DNA of 64,000 bases from Psychrosphaera ytuae (GCF_017638545.1 NZ_CP072110.1:3100001-3164000), one strand, 5' to 3'. Positions 1 through 9,558 are shown, counted from the first letter of the stretch. The notes: generated by a model from the sequence alone, not told the origin. Numbers and translations are program-made.

Positions 1-1
1 A

Positions 2-739
2 CGTCCAATTGCAACTCAAGTGGACGACTTAATGTCCGAAATTCAAAAGCGTGTGCAAGTTGACGAACGAGTGTTAGTTACGACGTTGACCAAACGTATG
101 GCAGAAGACCTAACTGATTATCTGTCAGACCATGATATTAAAGTGCGATACCTACACAGTGACATTGATACGGTAGAGCGTATTGAAATCATTCGAGATT
201 TACGTGCAGGTAAGTTTGATGTGTTAGTCGGAATCAACTTACTAAGGGAAGGCCTCGATATGCCTGAGGTATCTCTGGTTGCTATATTGGACGCAGATAA
301 AGAGGGCTTTTTACGATCAGACCGATCGCTAATACAAACCATAGGTCGTGCGGCTCGTAACATTCGCGGCAAAGCAATTTTGTATGGCGATCGCATCACC
401 AAGTCAATGCGCCGAGCTATTGATGAAACCGAGCGTCGCCGCGAGAAACAAATTGCCCATAACGAAAAACACGGCATAACTCCAACGGCTCTTAACAAAC
501 GAATTACCGATATCATGGACGTAGGTGAAGCAGATAAGCCAGTAAATGCAGCGCAGCGTATCCTAGTTAAAGAAGGCTTGGCCGATTATGCCAAAAAGTC
601 GCCAATTGAAATTAGTAAAGAAATTAAAGAGCTCGAAGCTAAAATGTTGCAGTACGCTAAAGATCTTGAGTTTGAAAAAGCCGCTGAGCTTCGAGACCAA
701 GTTCAATCTTTACAGGCTCAATTGATCAAAAACAGCTAG
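2..739 (+). CDS. uvrB: UvrABC excinuclease subunit B, C-terminal part (5' end outside window)
   Basis: This is the last third of the damage-recognition helicase of nucleotide excision repair. UvrB receives damaged DNA from UvrA and recruits UvrC for incision. The frame is open from base 2, so the gene enters from the left. The GTG at 20 is an internal valine codon, not a start. Visible are helicase motif V (GINLLREGLDMPE), motif VI (QTIGRAARN), and at the C-terminus the UVR coiled-coil motif (about the last 40 residues, EFEKAAELRDQV), which is the known UvrC-binding element. The gene ends at a strong bidirectional terminator shared with the convergent acyl-CoA synthetase gene. Confidence 0.97.
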   Translation, partial: RPIATQVDDLMSEIQKRVQVDERVLVTTLTKRMAEDLTDYLSDHDIKVRYLHSDIDTVERIEIIRDLRAGKFDVLVGINLLREGLDMPEVSLVAILDADKEGFLRSDRSLIQTIGRAARNIRGKAILYGDRITKSMRRAIDETERRREKQIAHNEKHGITPTALNKRITDIMDVGEADKPVNAAQRILVKEGLADYAKKSPIEISKEIKELEAKMLQYAKDLEFEKAAELRDQVQSLQAQLIKNS

Positions 740-773
740 CTGTATTTTTTCTGACTAGTGACAAGCATAAAAA

Positions 774-801
774 AACCAGTTCTTTCGAACTGGTTTTTTA
801 T
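774..801. terminator. bidirectional terminator between uvrB and acyl-CoA synthetase gene
   Basis: An A-run leads into the stem aaccagtt / aactggtt with the small loop ctttcg, followed by a T-run. With A and T runs on both sides it can serve uvrB on the + strand and the convergent gene on the - strand. Confidence 0.9.
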
Positions 802-819
802 TTGAGTTAAAGCAGAATA

Positions 820-2472
820 TTACAACTCATCTTCCCATAAAATCACGTCGCCTTTTAACATCTCAATACGCGCAGCGTATTTTTCGTGTAAGACATGACG
901 TTTGATTTTTAATGTCGGGGTTAGGATGTCATTTTCAGGCGTCCATGGCTCGTCAACGACGACAACAGCACCTATCTTCTCATGGCTTTCTAAATGACCG
1001 TTAACGTCCTTTAGAGTTTCGGCAAGTGACTTTTTAACTTGTGGGCGTGGCATAACTGACGCGCCTTCAGAAAGTTGTACAAGCGCTACTGGCGCGGCCA
1101 TACCAGAACCTAACACACACAATAGTTCGATGTGCGGATCCTGTGCCATGCGTTTTTCAATCGGAACAGGAGAAACAAACTTACCTTTGGCGGTTTTAAA
1201 GTTGTCTTTCACGCGACCGATAATTCGAACTGAGCCGTCGGCTTCTTGACGAGCTAAGTCACCCGTTTTAAAGAAGCCATCTTCATCAAATGCTTCTTTG
1301 GTGGCTTCTTCGTTTTTGTAGTAACCGGTAAATAGGCCACCGCTTTTAAACAACAACTCATCGTTTTCCGCAATTTTAATCTCACAGCCAGGTAACACAC
1401 GACCTATAGTGCCAATCGCTTCTTCGCGGAACGGGAAGTTACCGATAGCGTAAATACAGTTTTCTGTCATACCCCAAGCTTCGCAAATATTGATACCGAT
1501 TTTTTGGTACCAATAAATCAATGCTGGTGAAATAGGGGCTGAGCCTGACGCTGCAATTTGAGCGTGCTCTAAGCCCAATGCTTTTTGGATTTTCTTTTTG
1601 ATAAGGCCCGAAACAATTGGCACCTTTAACAAAAACTCTAGTTTTTTATGACCTAGTTTATCAATGATGTTTTTCTGGAACAGACTCCATAAACGAGGTA
1701 CAGAGAAGAATACCGTAGGCTTGGCGTAATTTAAGTCTTCAACGAAGTGCTCGAGTGACTCAGTGAAGTAAATGGTCATGTTGCTGTGGAATGCAGCCCC
1801 TTCTACTAAACAGCGCTCAGTAATATGCGCTAATGGTAGATAAGATAAAAAACGGGTTTTGGCGTCAAAATTCAACACATCAACAATTTTGTTGTTGGCC
1901 CAGTTGTATGCCTGATACTTGATCATGGCACCTTTAGGATTACCAGTACTGCCTGAGGTATAAATGATCGACATTAAGTCGTCCATTTGTGGCAGGTACT
2001 CAGGAATAGGCGCGCCAAGTGACTGAAGCTGCTCCCAACTATGTTGACACGGAACCGTATCATAACCCATACCTAAGCGAATTATGTTGCCCGGAACACC
2101 TTGGTCCGCCATGTCTTGGTTATCAAGTTTACCAACAAAAGCAGCTTTCGCCTCTGAGTGGGTTAGGACATATTGAATAGTGTCGGCATTGGCAGAAGGG
2201 TAAATAGGAACGCTCACCATGCCTGCTCGCATGATAGCTAAATCAGCGATAAACCATTCGGCACAGTTTTTGGCTAATATAGCAACCTTGTCACCCTTGT
2301 TAAGCCCTAGGTGATGAAGACTGGCTGCGACGCCCTCAACTTGTTGTTTGATCTCGGCCCAAGTGTGAGTTTCGTATTGGCGATTTTTCGGTTGATGTAA
2401 AAACACTTTGTCGGGTGTTTCATTGACCCAATGTTCCAACCAATGAATCGGACTCATTACTGTTACGTCCAT
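820..2472 (-). CDS. AMP-forming long-chain acyl-CoA synthetase family protein
   Basis: A member of the ANL adenylate-forming family that likely activates a fatty acid with ATP and then loads it on CoA. The 550 residues show the AMP-binding loop YTSGSTGNPKG (about 171-181), the A5-type motif AWGMTEN (about 335), and the C-terminal hinge region with TGDLARQEADGSVRIIGR and the lysine-containing KGKFVSPVPIE (about 400-440). There is no signal peptide or membrane segment. It resembles eukaryote-type long-chain synthetases and their bacterial FAA1-like relatives more than classical FadD. The substrate is inferred only from family. MDVTVMSPI is the annotated start; an ATG at codon 6 is a possible alternative. 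The gene stands alone, downstream of metG but separated from it by a terminator. Confidence 0.88.
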   Translation of the reverse strand: MDVTVMSPIHWLEHWVNETPDKVFLHQPKNRQYETHTWAEIKQQVEGVAASLHHLGLNKGDKVAILAKNCAEWFIADLAIMRAGMVSVPIYPSANADTIQYVLTHSEAKAAFVGKLDNQDMADQGVPGNIIRLGMGYDTVPCQHSWEQLQSLGAPIPEYLPQMDDLMSIIYTSGSTGNPKGAMIKYQAYNWANNKIVDVLNFDAKTRFLSYLPLAHITERCLVEGAAFHSNMTIYFTESLEHFVEDLNYAKPTVFFSVPRLWSLFQKNIIDKLGHKKLEFLLKVPIVSGLIKKKIQKALGLEHAQIAASGSAPISPALIYWYQKIGINICEAWGMTENCIYAIGNFPFREEAIGTIGRVLPGCEIKIAENDELLFKSGGLFTGYYKNEEATKEAFDEDGFFKTGDLARQEADGSVRIIGRVKDNFKTAKGKFVSPVPIEKRMAQDPHIELLCVLGSGMAAPVALVQLSEGASVMPRPQVKKSLAETLKDVNGHLESHEKIGAVVVVDEPWTPENDILTPTLKIKRHVLHEKYAARIEMLKGDVILWEDEL

Positions 2473-2613
2473 TCCGATTTCCTTTTATTGTTATAGTTTT
2501 ATGTAATCACTGCTGATAGTTATCCGTCCATTATGTATAAAAATTCAGGACTTAGCCAACCTATTTGGCGTTAAATCTCATTAAATGGCTGATAAATGGA
2601 ACGAATTTGCTAT

Positions 2614-2640
2614 AAAAAAAGCCAACCCAGGGGTTGGCTT
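2614..2640 (-). terminator. metG terminator
   Basis: The stem gccaaccc / gggttggc (8 bp, 2-nt loop) is preceded on the + strand by seven A, which read as a T-run on the - strand just past the metG stop codon. Confidence 0.9.
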
Positions 2641-2671
2641 AATTAAAGCGTTGCTCAAACCTAACGGCGAA

Positions 2672-4705
2672 TTACATCGCGCGCATTCCTGGTTGAGCAC
2701 CTTCATGTGGCTCTAAGATCCAAAGGTCACTGCCACCTGGACCTGCTGCTAAGATCATGCCTTCTGACATACCAAAGCGCATTTTACGAGGTTTTAGGTT
2801 CGCAACCACAACCGTTAACTTACCGATTAACTCTTCTGGGTTAGGGTAAGCGGCTTTGATACCTGCGAAGATTTGACGTGTTTCGCCACCTAAATCTAAT
2901 TGGAACTTAAGCAGTTTGTCTGCGCCTTCAACATGTTCGGCTGAAATGATTTTTGCGATACGCAAATCGACTTTGGCAAAGTCACCAAACTCAATTTCGT
3001 CTGCGATAGGCTCATCTGCTAATGGACCTGTTACTGCAGGTTTAGTCTCTTCTGCTGCTTGTAGGCTTTCTTTTGAGTCTTCTACCATGTTGGCAACTTT
3101 ATCCATATCTACGCGTTGCATTAGAGCTTTAAACTTATTGATGCTGTGATCTTGTAACGGTGCATCAATACCATCAAATGTCAGCTCGTCGTTTAAGAAG
3201 GCTTCTACTTCTTTGGCCATTGCCGGAAGAATTGGTTTTAAGTAAGCCATTAAGATACGGAATAAGTTGATACCCATAGAGCATACATCGTGGGTTTGCT
3301 GCTGTAGATTTTCATCTTTTACCGTTACCCAAGGCGCCTTGTCGTCGATGTATTTGTTAGCTTTGTCTGCAAGCGCCATGATCTCACGAACTGCTTTAGC
3401 AAACTCACGACCCTCAAATGCTTCAATAATCGCAGGTTTAGCCGCTTGGAATTCTGCTAACAAATCAGGATTATCGATGTTCGCTGACAACTTACCGTCA
3501 AAGCGCTTCTTGATAAAGCCTGCACAACGACTTGCAATGTTTACGACTTTACCGATTAGGTCTGAGTTAACCTTTTGACCGAAGTCATCTAGGTTAAGGT
3601 CAAGGTCTGTAATACCGCTGTTTAACTTAGATGCAAAGTAGTAACGCAAGTACTCAGGGTTTAAGTGATCAAGATAAGTACGTGCCTTGATAAAGGTACC
3701 ACGTGACTTAGACATTTTTTCGCCGTTAACAGTAACAAAACCGTGAGCAAAAACGTTAGTTGGTTGGCGGAAGTTAGCACCATCTAACATTGCAGGCCAA
3801 AACAGGCTGTGGAAATAGATAATGTCTTTACCGATGAAGTGGTATAACTCTGCGTCGCTGTCTTTTTGCCAAAACGCGTCAAAATCAACTTGGTTGTTGT
3901 CACAGAAGTTTTTGAAACTCGCCATATAGCCAATTGGTGCGTCTAGCCATACGTAGAAGTATTTGCCTGGGGCGTTTGGAATTTCAAAACCAAAGTAAGG
4001 CGCATCACGGCTGATGTCCCACTGCTGTAGACCTTGTTCAAACCATTCTTCTAGCTTGTTGGCCATTTCAGCTTGGATACTGCCGCTGCGAAGCCACTCT
4101 TTTAACATCGGCTCAAACTTAGGCAAGTCGAAGAAGTAGTGCTCTGAGTCTTTAAGAACAGGAGTTGCGCCTGATACCGCAGATTTTGGTTCGATTAAAT
4201 CAACAGGACTATAAGTTGCACCGCACTTGTCACAGTTGTCACCGTTTTGATCTGGTGCTTTACACGTTGGACAGGTACCCGTTACAAAACGGTCAGGCAA
4301 AAACATTTCTTTTTCTGGGTCAAACAACTGAGAAATAGAACGTTTGGCGATGTAGCCAGCGTCGTTAAGACGGTTGTAAATCAGCGAAGCAAGTTCGCGG
4401 TTTTCATCACTGTGAGTACTGTGATAGTTGTCAAACTCGACATGGAAGTCAGCAAAGTCAACGATGCGCTCTTCGCGTACAGCTGCAACCATTTCTTCTG
4501 GGCTAATACCTTGCTGTTGCGCTTTAAGCATAATCGGTGTGCCGTGCGCATCGTCGGCGCAGACATAGTAACATTCGTTACCTTGTGCCTTTTGAAAACG
4601 TACCCAAATGTCCGTTTGGATATATTCCATCAAGTGACCCAAATGCAATGAACCATTGGCGTATGGCAAGGCACTTGTCACAAGAATTTTACGAGGAGCT
4701 GTCAT
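2672..4705 (-). CDS. metG: Methionyl-tRNA synthetase
   Basis: This class I synthetase charges tRNA-Met in the cytosol. From ATG 4705 the protein has 677 residues, the same length as E. coli MetG. An upstream in-frame GTG at 4741 would add 12 residues unlike the family, so I prefer 4705. Visible are the HIGH signature as HLGH (residues 21-24), the zinc knuckle CPTCK...CDKCG (about 145-162), the KMSKS loop (about 330), the anticodon-binding helical domain, and a C-terminal EMAP-II/OB-fold tRNA-binding domain (FGDFAKVDLRIAKI onward), which in this family also mediates dimerisation. The gene is divergent from apbC with a short shared intergenic region, a common arrangement in gammaproteobacteria. 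Confidence 0.98.
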   Translation of the reverse strand: MTAPRKILVTSALPYANGSLHLGHLMEYIQTDIWVRFQKAQGNECYYVCADDAHGTPIMLKAQQQGISPEEMVAAVREERIVDFADFHVEFDNYHSTHSDENRELASLIYNRLNDAGYIAKRSISQLFDPEKEMFLPDRFVTGTCPTCKAPDQNGDNCDKCGATYSPVDLIEPKSAVSGATPVLKDSEHYFFDLPKFEPMLKEWLRSGSIQAEMANKLEEWFEQGLQQWDISRDAPYFGFEIPNAPGKYFYVWLDAPIGYMASFKNFCDNNQVDFDAFWQKDSDAELYHFIGKDIIYFHSLFWPAMLDGANFRQPTNVFAHGFVTVNGEKMSKSRGTFIKARTYLDHLNPEYLRYYFASKLNSGITDLDLNLDDFGQKVNSDLIGKVVNIASRCAGFIKKRFDGKLSANIDNPDLLAEFQAAKPAIIEAFEGREFAKAVREIMALADKANKYIDDKAPWVTVKDENLQQQTHDVCSMGINLFRILMAYLKPILPAMAKEVEAFLNDELTFDGIDAPLQDHSINKFKALMQRVDMDKVANMVEDSKESLQAAEETKPAVTGPLADEPIADEIEFGDFAKVDLRIAKIISAEHVEGADKLLKFQLDLGGETRQIFAGIKAAYPNPEELIGKLTVVVANLKPRKMRFGMSEGMILAAGPGGSDLWILEPHEGAQPGMRAM

Positions 4706-4815
4706 AGTCTCAGAAACCTTATTAATATCACTAGTAAACACTACTATTTAGGGCCGTGATGTTACATAATTTGTTACCATTATGCACCACTATAACGTGT
4801 CGAGATGTTCAATAA

Positions 4816-6018
4816 ATGAAACTTTCCAAATGGTTTGGTAAAAAAACTAACAATAATTCCGAGCTAGAGCCTCAACATGAATCTGAGATCAATACAGAAC
4901 ACCCCCTCGACACAGATACCAATCTTAGTGTCGGCGACGTTTCTAAATCTAGCCTTAAAGCACTTGTTTTTAAACTTTTACCCTTAGTTAACACACAACA
5001 TTTTCCTAGTGGTATTTTTGGCCAAATCAGCGTCGAGGTAACTAACAGTTTAGACATTCGAATTGGCGTGCCGTTTAAGCCAGAGCATTACCGCTCAGAA
5101 TTGACTGAGGGGTTGAAAGAGGCGTTGCGACACAAAAGCGTTTTGAGTGATCAAAAGCAGACGGACGAAGCCATTGCGGCGAAATTGTTAAAGTCGGTGA
5201 TTAACTTTTATTACGAACCAACAGAATTAGCGCCGAGTCAGCCAGCTCAAGCTAAATTGGTTATCGTTGTTTCTTCTGGTAAAGGTGGTGTTGGCAAAAG
5301 TACTGTCACTAGTAATTTAGCGGTGACATTAGCCAAACAAGGTTATAGAACAGGGGTCTTGGATGCCGATATCTATGGACCGTCAATGCCGTTAATGTTT
5401 GGCTTGCAGGGTAAAAACGTCGTGACCCACGATGAAAAAACCATGGAACCTTTTTATCAGCACGGTGTTTACTTAAATTCCATTGGCTTTTTAATTCCAG
5501 AAGACAAAGCTACGATTTGGCGAGGCCCTATGGCATCCCGCGCTTTAATGCAGGTGATTAATGAAACCAATTGGCCAGAACTCGATGTATTGTTAGTTGA
5601 CATGCCACCTGGCACAGGGGACATACAATTAACAATGTCAGAAACGGTTAAATCACATGCCGGAATCGTTGTTACTACACCACAAAATGTCGCTTTGGCC
5701 GATGCCGAAAAAGGCATTCAGATGTTCAACAAGGTCAACATTCCTGTGTTAGGTGTAGTTGAAAATATGAGTCAATTTATATGTCCAAGTTGCGGAGCCG
5801 AACACGACTTGTTTGGTCGTGACGGTGGCGCTAAATGTGCTGAAAAACATCAAATCCCACTGCTAGGGCAACTTCCGATTAATGCAATGGTCCGAGAAGC
5901 TGGTGATGAGGGTTGCCCTTGGGCGTTAAAAGAGTCAAATTATGAGTATGAGAAAATGGCATTATCTCTTATCATGCAACTTTCTAAACGCAGTCCAAAA
6001 ACAATATCAATTAGCTAA
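4816..6018 (+). CDS. apbC: Mrp/ApbC family iron-sulfur cluster carrier ATPase
   Basis: A P-loop NTPase of the Mrp/Nbp35 family that binds and transfers Fe-S clusters to apoproteins in the cytosol. The 400-residue chain has an N-terminal MIP18/DUF59-like region (about 45-130), the deviant Walker A SSGKGGVGKST (about 153-163), the Mrp signature VDMPPGTGD (about 260), and the CPSC cluster-binding pair (about 321-324). The first 40 residues are polar and low in complexity, making it slightly longer than E. coli ApbC (369). It is divergent from metG and 19 bp upstream of dcd, so apbC and dcd are probably cotranscribed. Confidence 0.95.
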   Translation: MKLSKWFGKKTNNNSELEPQHESEINTEHPLDTDTNLSVGDVSKSSLKALVFKLLPLVNTQHFPSGIFGQISVEVTNSLDIRIGVPFKPEHYRSELTEGLKEALRHKSVLSDQKQTDEAIAAKLLKSVINFYYEPTELAPSQPAQAKLVIVVSSGKGGVGKSTVTSNLAVTLAKQGYRTGVLDADIYGPSMPLMFGLQGKNVVTHDEKTMEPFYQHGVYLNSIGFLIPEDKATIWRGPMASRALMQVINETNWPELDVLLVDMPPGTGDIQLTMSETVKSHAGIVVTTPQNVALADAEKGIQMFNKVNIPVLGVVENMSQFICPSCGAEHDLFGRDGGAKCAEKHQIPLLGQLPINAMVREAGDEGCPWALKESNYEYEKMALSLIMQLSKRSPKTISIS

Positions 6019-6037
6019 TTAGACACGGAAACCAATA

Positions 6038-6643
6038 ATGCGCCTTTGTGATACAGATATTATAAAAAAACTAGATGCAGGTGAAATCAACATTGTTCCT
6101 CGCCCTTCAAATGAGTTGATCTCCGGTATTACGGTAGATTTGACGCTGGGAAACAAGTTCCGTGTTTTTCAGGATCACCATGCTCCGTATATAGATTTAA
6201 GTGGCCCCAAAGAAGCCACTCAAAAGGCATTAGAGTCTGTAATGGGCGACGAAATTGTGATGCAAGAAGACCAAGCGTTTTTTCTGCACCCAGGTGAGTT
6301 AGCTCTAGCAATTACACACGAGTCAATTACTCTACCTAATAATCTTGTAGGCTGGTTAGATGGACGTTCGTCATTGGCTCGACTGGGTTTGATGGTTCAC
6401 GTTACTGCACACCGAATTGATCCTGGTTGGTCAGGTAACATTGTTCTTGAGTTTTATAACTCTGGCAAACTACCACTGGCGCTAAAACCACATATGAAAA
6501 TTGGTGCACTTAGCTTTGAAACAATGACAGGCCCGGCCGAAAAGCCATACACATCAAGAACCGATGCAAAGTACAAAAACCAAGACGGCGCCGTGGGTAG
6601 CAGAATCAACCACGACCGTGAAGACGACGAGTCAGTACAATAA
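6038..6643 (+). CDS. dcd: dCTP deaminase
   Basis: Converts dCTP to dUTP, the main source of dUMP for thymidylate synthesis in gammaproteobacteria; works as a homotrimer. At 201 residues it is slightly longer than E. coli Dcd (193). The conserved block GRSSLARLGLMVH...DPGWSG is present, and the catalytic glutamate lies in LEFYNSG at about residue 138. The C-terminal lid carries SRTDAKYKNQ. It follows apbC closely, an order seen in related genomes. Confidence 0.97.
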   Translation: MRLCDTDIIKKLDAGEINIVPRPSNELISGITVDLTLGNKFRVFQDHHAPYIDLSGPKEATQKALESVMGDEIVMQEDQAFFLHPGELALAITHESITLPNNLVGWLDGRSSLARLGLMVHVTAHRIDPGWSGNIVLEFYNSGKLPLALKPHMKIGALSFETMTGPAEKPYTSRTDAKYKNQDGAVGSRINHDREDDESVQ

Positions 6644-6701
6644 TTAATGGAAACACAAACCAATAGGCTATCAAAGTAAGTCTATTAAAAGGGAGCAGTA
6701 G

Positions 6702-9245
6702 GTGCCTTTTAAGTTTAAACACACTTATTTTTTTGTCATTTTTGCTTGGCTAGCTATTGTGCTGGTGGGTTTTTCTTATTCGATCTTCTATGTCGGCGAC
6801 CGATCAAATGCCGACTTAGTTGAGCACTTTTCAATAAAATATATCGACGATACGACCAACCCTCTCACAATAGAACAGGTCCATAACTTACCAGATAGTG
6901 TGTTTGCAAACGACAAACAAGAAATGCACAAGCCAGACTCCCTTGATTTCTCAATGTGGTACAAAATCAAAGTAGATGGTGACGAACGCTTCAATAGAGC
7001 ATTTTCGATTACAGTTGATAACCCGACGCTCGATCTTATTCATTTTAATGCTCATTATGACGGTAAGGTTGTTTTTGATAAAAAGCTTGGTGATCAGCAC
7101 ACGGCGCAATATGGCAATGAACATGTTTCTCCACAAATAAGCTTATTTGGTGGCATGAGTCCAGAATCCACCATTTACATTCGAATTAAAACCAATGGTG
7201 CCCCTGCCACACCAATATTGATAGAGCCTATAGAGACTTCTCAGTTTAGAACCAGTGCCCAGCTTATTTTGTTGGGAAGCTTGTTTGGCATTGGTGTAAT
7301 TATGATCATTTATAATTACTTCATGTATCGTGGTGTGGGTGACTTATCTTATCTTCACTACATCATTTACGTTGCTGGCGCCGTCATTGCCATCAGTATG
7401 ATCAATGGCTTTACGTTTTTTATTCTGCCAACCGACGTAGCCCAGTGGGCGAACAAATATTTGATTATCCCGGTCCACTTTGTGGCATTGGCGTTCGCGA
7501 TTAGGTTTGCTATCAGTTTCTTACGTTTTGAAACTGTCAAACCATGGTTTGTTCGCATCGGTCAAAATCTTTCAAACTTCCTTTTGGTAATAAGCTTTGT
7601 AAGCATTGCGTTACCAGAAGGCACCATGCTACCAATGTACTTTTTGTGTGTTGCACTGGGATATTCCTATGCCGTTGTCTTAATGCTGATGGTGCTTAAG
7701 ACAAAGCTAATTTGGGTTCGATACTACCTTATGTCTTGGATTCCTTTATTAGCAGGCGCTTTGATCTCTATCGCAACGTACAACGGTGATTTGCCTTATA
7801 ACTTCTTTACCAAAAATGCATCTTTGTTAGGGGTTATGTTGGAAGTTTGTATTATGGCGGTTGCGTTATTGGACCGCTTTAGAGCCAACCAAATAGATCG
7901 TGACTACCGTGTTAATCACGATTTAGCGACAGGCCTACCAAACCAAATTTTGTTAGAAAGTGCGATAAAAAATGCCGGCCATGCCGATCAGCCTATGGCT
8001 CTTATGGTGTTTGAAATTACCCAAAGTAAAGATGTAATTCCATCGCTGGGGACAGAGACTGCCAATCGATTTTTCAGTGGGTTATTCAAAAACATCCACA
8101 GCTACACGCGTGAAATGAAAAACGTATACTCATTTGCCCGAGACGAAAGTGGTAAAGCATTACAAATTGTCCGAATTGATGAGTCTCGATTTGCATTATT
8201 GTTTGTTGGGAATAACGACGCTGATTCGTTACGAGACAAGCTTTTGATGATACAGAACGCAGCTGCAACTGTTGTTGAGGTAGACGGGTTAGCAATGTCG
8301 GTCAGCACTGTAGCTGGTTGGGCAACCTTCCCAGAGGATACTACCGAGAGCGAAAAATTACTTAGTACAACGATGCAAGCTCTGGTTGTAGGACGTAAAT
8401 TAGACCAAAAGTGGGCACGGTATGATGAGCAACGAAGTGTGGATATTCAGCAAAAATTTAGGTTGGCCGCAGATTTACAAACCGCGATAGAAGACGATGA
8501 TCTAGACTTGTATCATCAGCCTCAAATAGATATGGAAACCAGGCGCGTTCACGGCAGTGAGTTGTTGTTGCGTTGGATTCATCCAGTTGAAGGATTTATT
8601 TCACCCGATTATATTGTAGAAATTGCGGAAGAGATGGGCGTTATTCATCAACTGACGGAGTGGGTGATAAACAAAGGCCTCGAGCAACATTCAAAATTAT
8701 ATAAGTTAGGATTTGAAACTAACGTATCAATCAATATTTCGGGCAAAGACTTTAATGATAACGGCTTAGTTGCACATATTTTAACGACCACAGCCAAATA
8801 TGGTGTTGATCCATCAACGGTGACGTTCGAAGTTACAGAGTCTGCCACAGCTGAAGACCCAAAACATGCCAAGCAAGTTCTCACAGAGTTGTACGATCAA
8901 GGTTTTAAAATTGCGATTGATGACTTTGGCACTGGGTATTCAAGTCTAGATTACTTGAGTCAGTTACCGTTTCATGAACTTAAAATAGATAAATGTTTCA
9001 TGGATATAGACGTGTCAGAGCGCAACAAAACAATCACAGAAGTCACTCTGTTGTTGGCTAAAAAGCTTGGGGTTACCGCAGTGGCTGAAGGTATTGAAAA
9101 CAAAGAAGTCGCCGAGATTTTGCAGGAATTTGGTTGTCCTGTAGGGCAGGGGTATTTGTTCTCAAAACCTAAGCCGTTTATTGAACATATGCGTTGGCTA
9201 CAAGAGCTTTACAAAAAAGATCGCAGTCTGCTGGTGGAACTTTAA
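6702..9245 (+). CDS. 7TMR-DISM membrane protein with degenerate GGDEF and EAL domains (probable c-di-GMP phosphodiesterase)
   Basis: An 847-residue inner-membrane signalling protein. The start is GTG 6702 with a GGGAG ribosome site. Residues about 8-28 form a signal anchor. An extracytoplasmic beta-rich sensing domain (7TMR-DISMED2 type, about 40-175) follows, then seven hydrophobic segments (about 185-395), a GGDEF domain (about 400-580) and an EAL domain (about 595-840). The GGDEF signature is replaced by RIDES, so cyclase activity is unlikely. The EAL domain has ELLLRW in place of EALLRW but keeps FEVTES, the DDFGTGYSSLDYL loop, LKIDK, AEGIE and GQGYLFSKP, which carry the metal and catalytic residues. 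Hydrolysis of c-di-GMP is therefore the likely output. The ligand is unknown; DISM domains are often thought to bind carbohydrates. Confidence 0.9.
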   Translation: MPFKFKHTYFFVIFAWLAIVLVGFSYSIFYVGDRSNADLVEHFSIKYIDDTTNPLTIEQVHNLPDSVFANDKQEMHKPDSLDFSMWYKIKVDGDERFNRAFSITVDNPTLDLIHFNAHYDGKVVFDKKLGDQHTAQYGNEHVSPQISLFGGMSPESTIYIRIKTNGAPATPILIEPIETSQFRTSAQLILLGSLFGIGVIMIIYNYFMYRGVGDLSYLHYIIYVAGAVIAISMINGFTFFILPTDVAQWANKYLIIPVHFVALAFAIRFAISFLRFETVKPWFVRIGQNLSNFLLVISFVSIALPEGTMLPMYFLCVALGYSYAVVLMLMVLKTKLIWVRYYLMSWIPLLAGALISIATYNGDLPYNFFTKNASLLGVMLEVCIMAVALLDRFRANQIDRDYRVNHDLATGLPNQILLESAIKNAGHADQPMALMVFEITQSKDVIPSLGTETANRFFSGLFKNIHSYTREMKNVYSFARDESGKALQIVRIDESRFALLFVGNNDADSLRDKLLMIQNAAATVVEVDGLAMSVSTVAGWATFPEDTTESEKLLSTTMQALVVGRKLDQKWARYDEQRSVDIQQKFRLAADLQTAIEDDDLDLYHQPQIDMETRRVHGSELLLRWIHPVEGFISPDYIVEIAEEMGVIHQLTEWVINKGLEQHSKLYKLGFETNVSINISGKDFNDNGLVAHILTTTAKYGVDPSTVTFEVTESATAEDPKHAKQVLTELYDQGFKIAIDDFGTGYSSLDYLSQLPFHELKIDKCFMDIDVSERNKTITEVTLLLAKKLGVTAVAEGIENKEVAEILQEFGCPVGQGYLFSKPKPFIEHMRWLQELYKKDRSLLVEL

Positions 9246-9262
9246 GCATTCGCCAGCAGAAC

Positions 9263-9287
9263 CAAAGATTTGAATTGCAAATCTTTG
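9263..9287 (+). terminator. hairpin after the EAL gene, possible terminator
   Basis: A perfect 10-bp stem caaagatttg / caaatctttg with loop aattg sits 18 bp past the stop codon. The following sequence atagtttt is only a weak T-run, so termination is plausible but not certain. It overlaps the proposed tRNA promoter. Confidence 0.55.
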
Positions 9288-9302
9288 ATAGTTTTATATT
9301 AT
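9275..9302 (+). promoter_or_regulatory. putative sigma70 promoter for tRNA-Pro
   Basis: TTGCAA and TATTAT are spaced by 16 bp and end 17 bp before the tRNA, giving a predicted transcript start near 9309. The -35 lies in the 3' arm of the hairpin above. Confidence 0.45.
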
Positions 9303-9319
9303 CTCAAAGTAATTGTTGT

Positions 9320-9396
9320 CGGACTGTAGCGCAGCTTGGTAGCGCACTGTCATGGGGTGTCAGGGGTCGCTGGTTCAAATCCAGTCAGTCCGACCA
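9320..9396 (+). tRNA. tRNA-Pro(GGG)
   Basis: This is a complete 77-nt cloverleaf with encoded CCA. The acceptor strands CGGACTG and CAGTCCG pair fully, followed by A73 and CCA. The D-arm has GCGC...GCGC around AGCTTGGTA, and the T-arm has GCTGG TTCAAAT CCAGT. The anticodon loop ATGGGGT places GGG (9354-9356) at the anticodon. The anticodon stem has one T-T mismatch, as in E. coli proL, which it closely resembles. It reads CCC and CCU codons. Its 3' end is the target of the repeats and integrase remnant that follow. Confidence 0.96.
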
Positions 9397-9558
9397 ATTC
9401 AATCTAGCCTATCTCTCAGAGTGTTCAGTACACTCAATTGCAAGCAGAAATCCCTCTGGATTTAGAACCAGCGAAGCGGTTCACCAAATTGCCGGGAGCA
9501 ATTTGGAACGCCATTTATGGCGGCCCGAAGGGCAAAAAACAGGATGTTTTTTGTAATT
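9381..9558 (+). repeat. tRNA-end hairpin repeat, unit 1 (178 bp)
   Basis: The unit begins with the tRNA 3' end ccagtcagtccgacca and continues with a string of perfect or near-perfect palindromes: gagtgt/acactc (9419-9435), aaatcc/ggattt (about 9448-9463), gaacc/ggttc around gcgaagc (9465-9482), ccaaattgc/gcaatttgg (9484-9506), cgccat/atggcg (9509-9522), gccc/gggc (9523-9533) and aaaaaac/gtttttt (9534-9552). Nearly the whole unit can fold. The last hairpin ends in a T-run and could end the tRNA transcript. Confidence 0.93.

Noticed and set aside
20..739. Independent gene starting at GTG 20
   Set aside because: The frame is open upstream to the window edge and the sequence RPIATQ before it is normal UvrB; it is an internal codon.
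9194..9556. 120-codon open frame over the tRNA-Pro gene
   Set aside because: It covers the tRNA and repeat unit 1 and overlaps the end of the EAL gene; a shadow frame.
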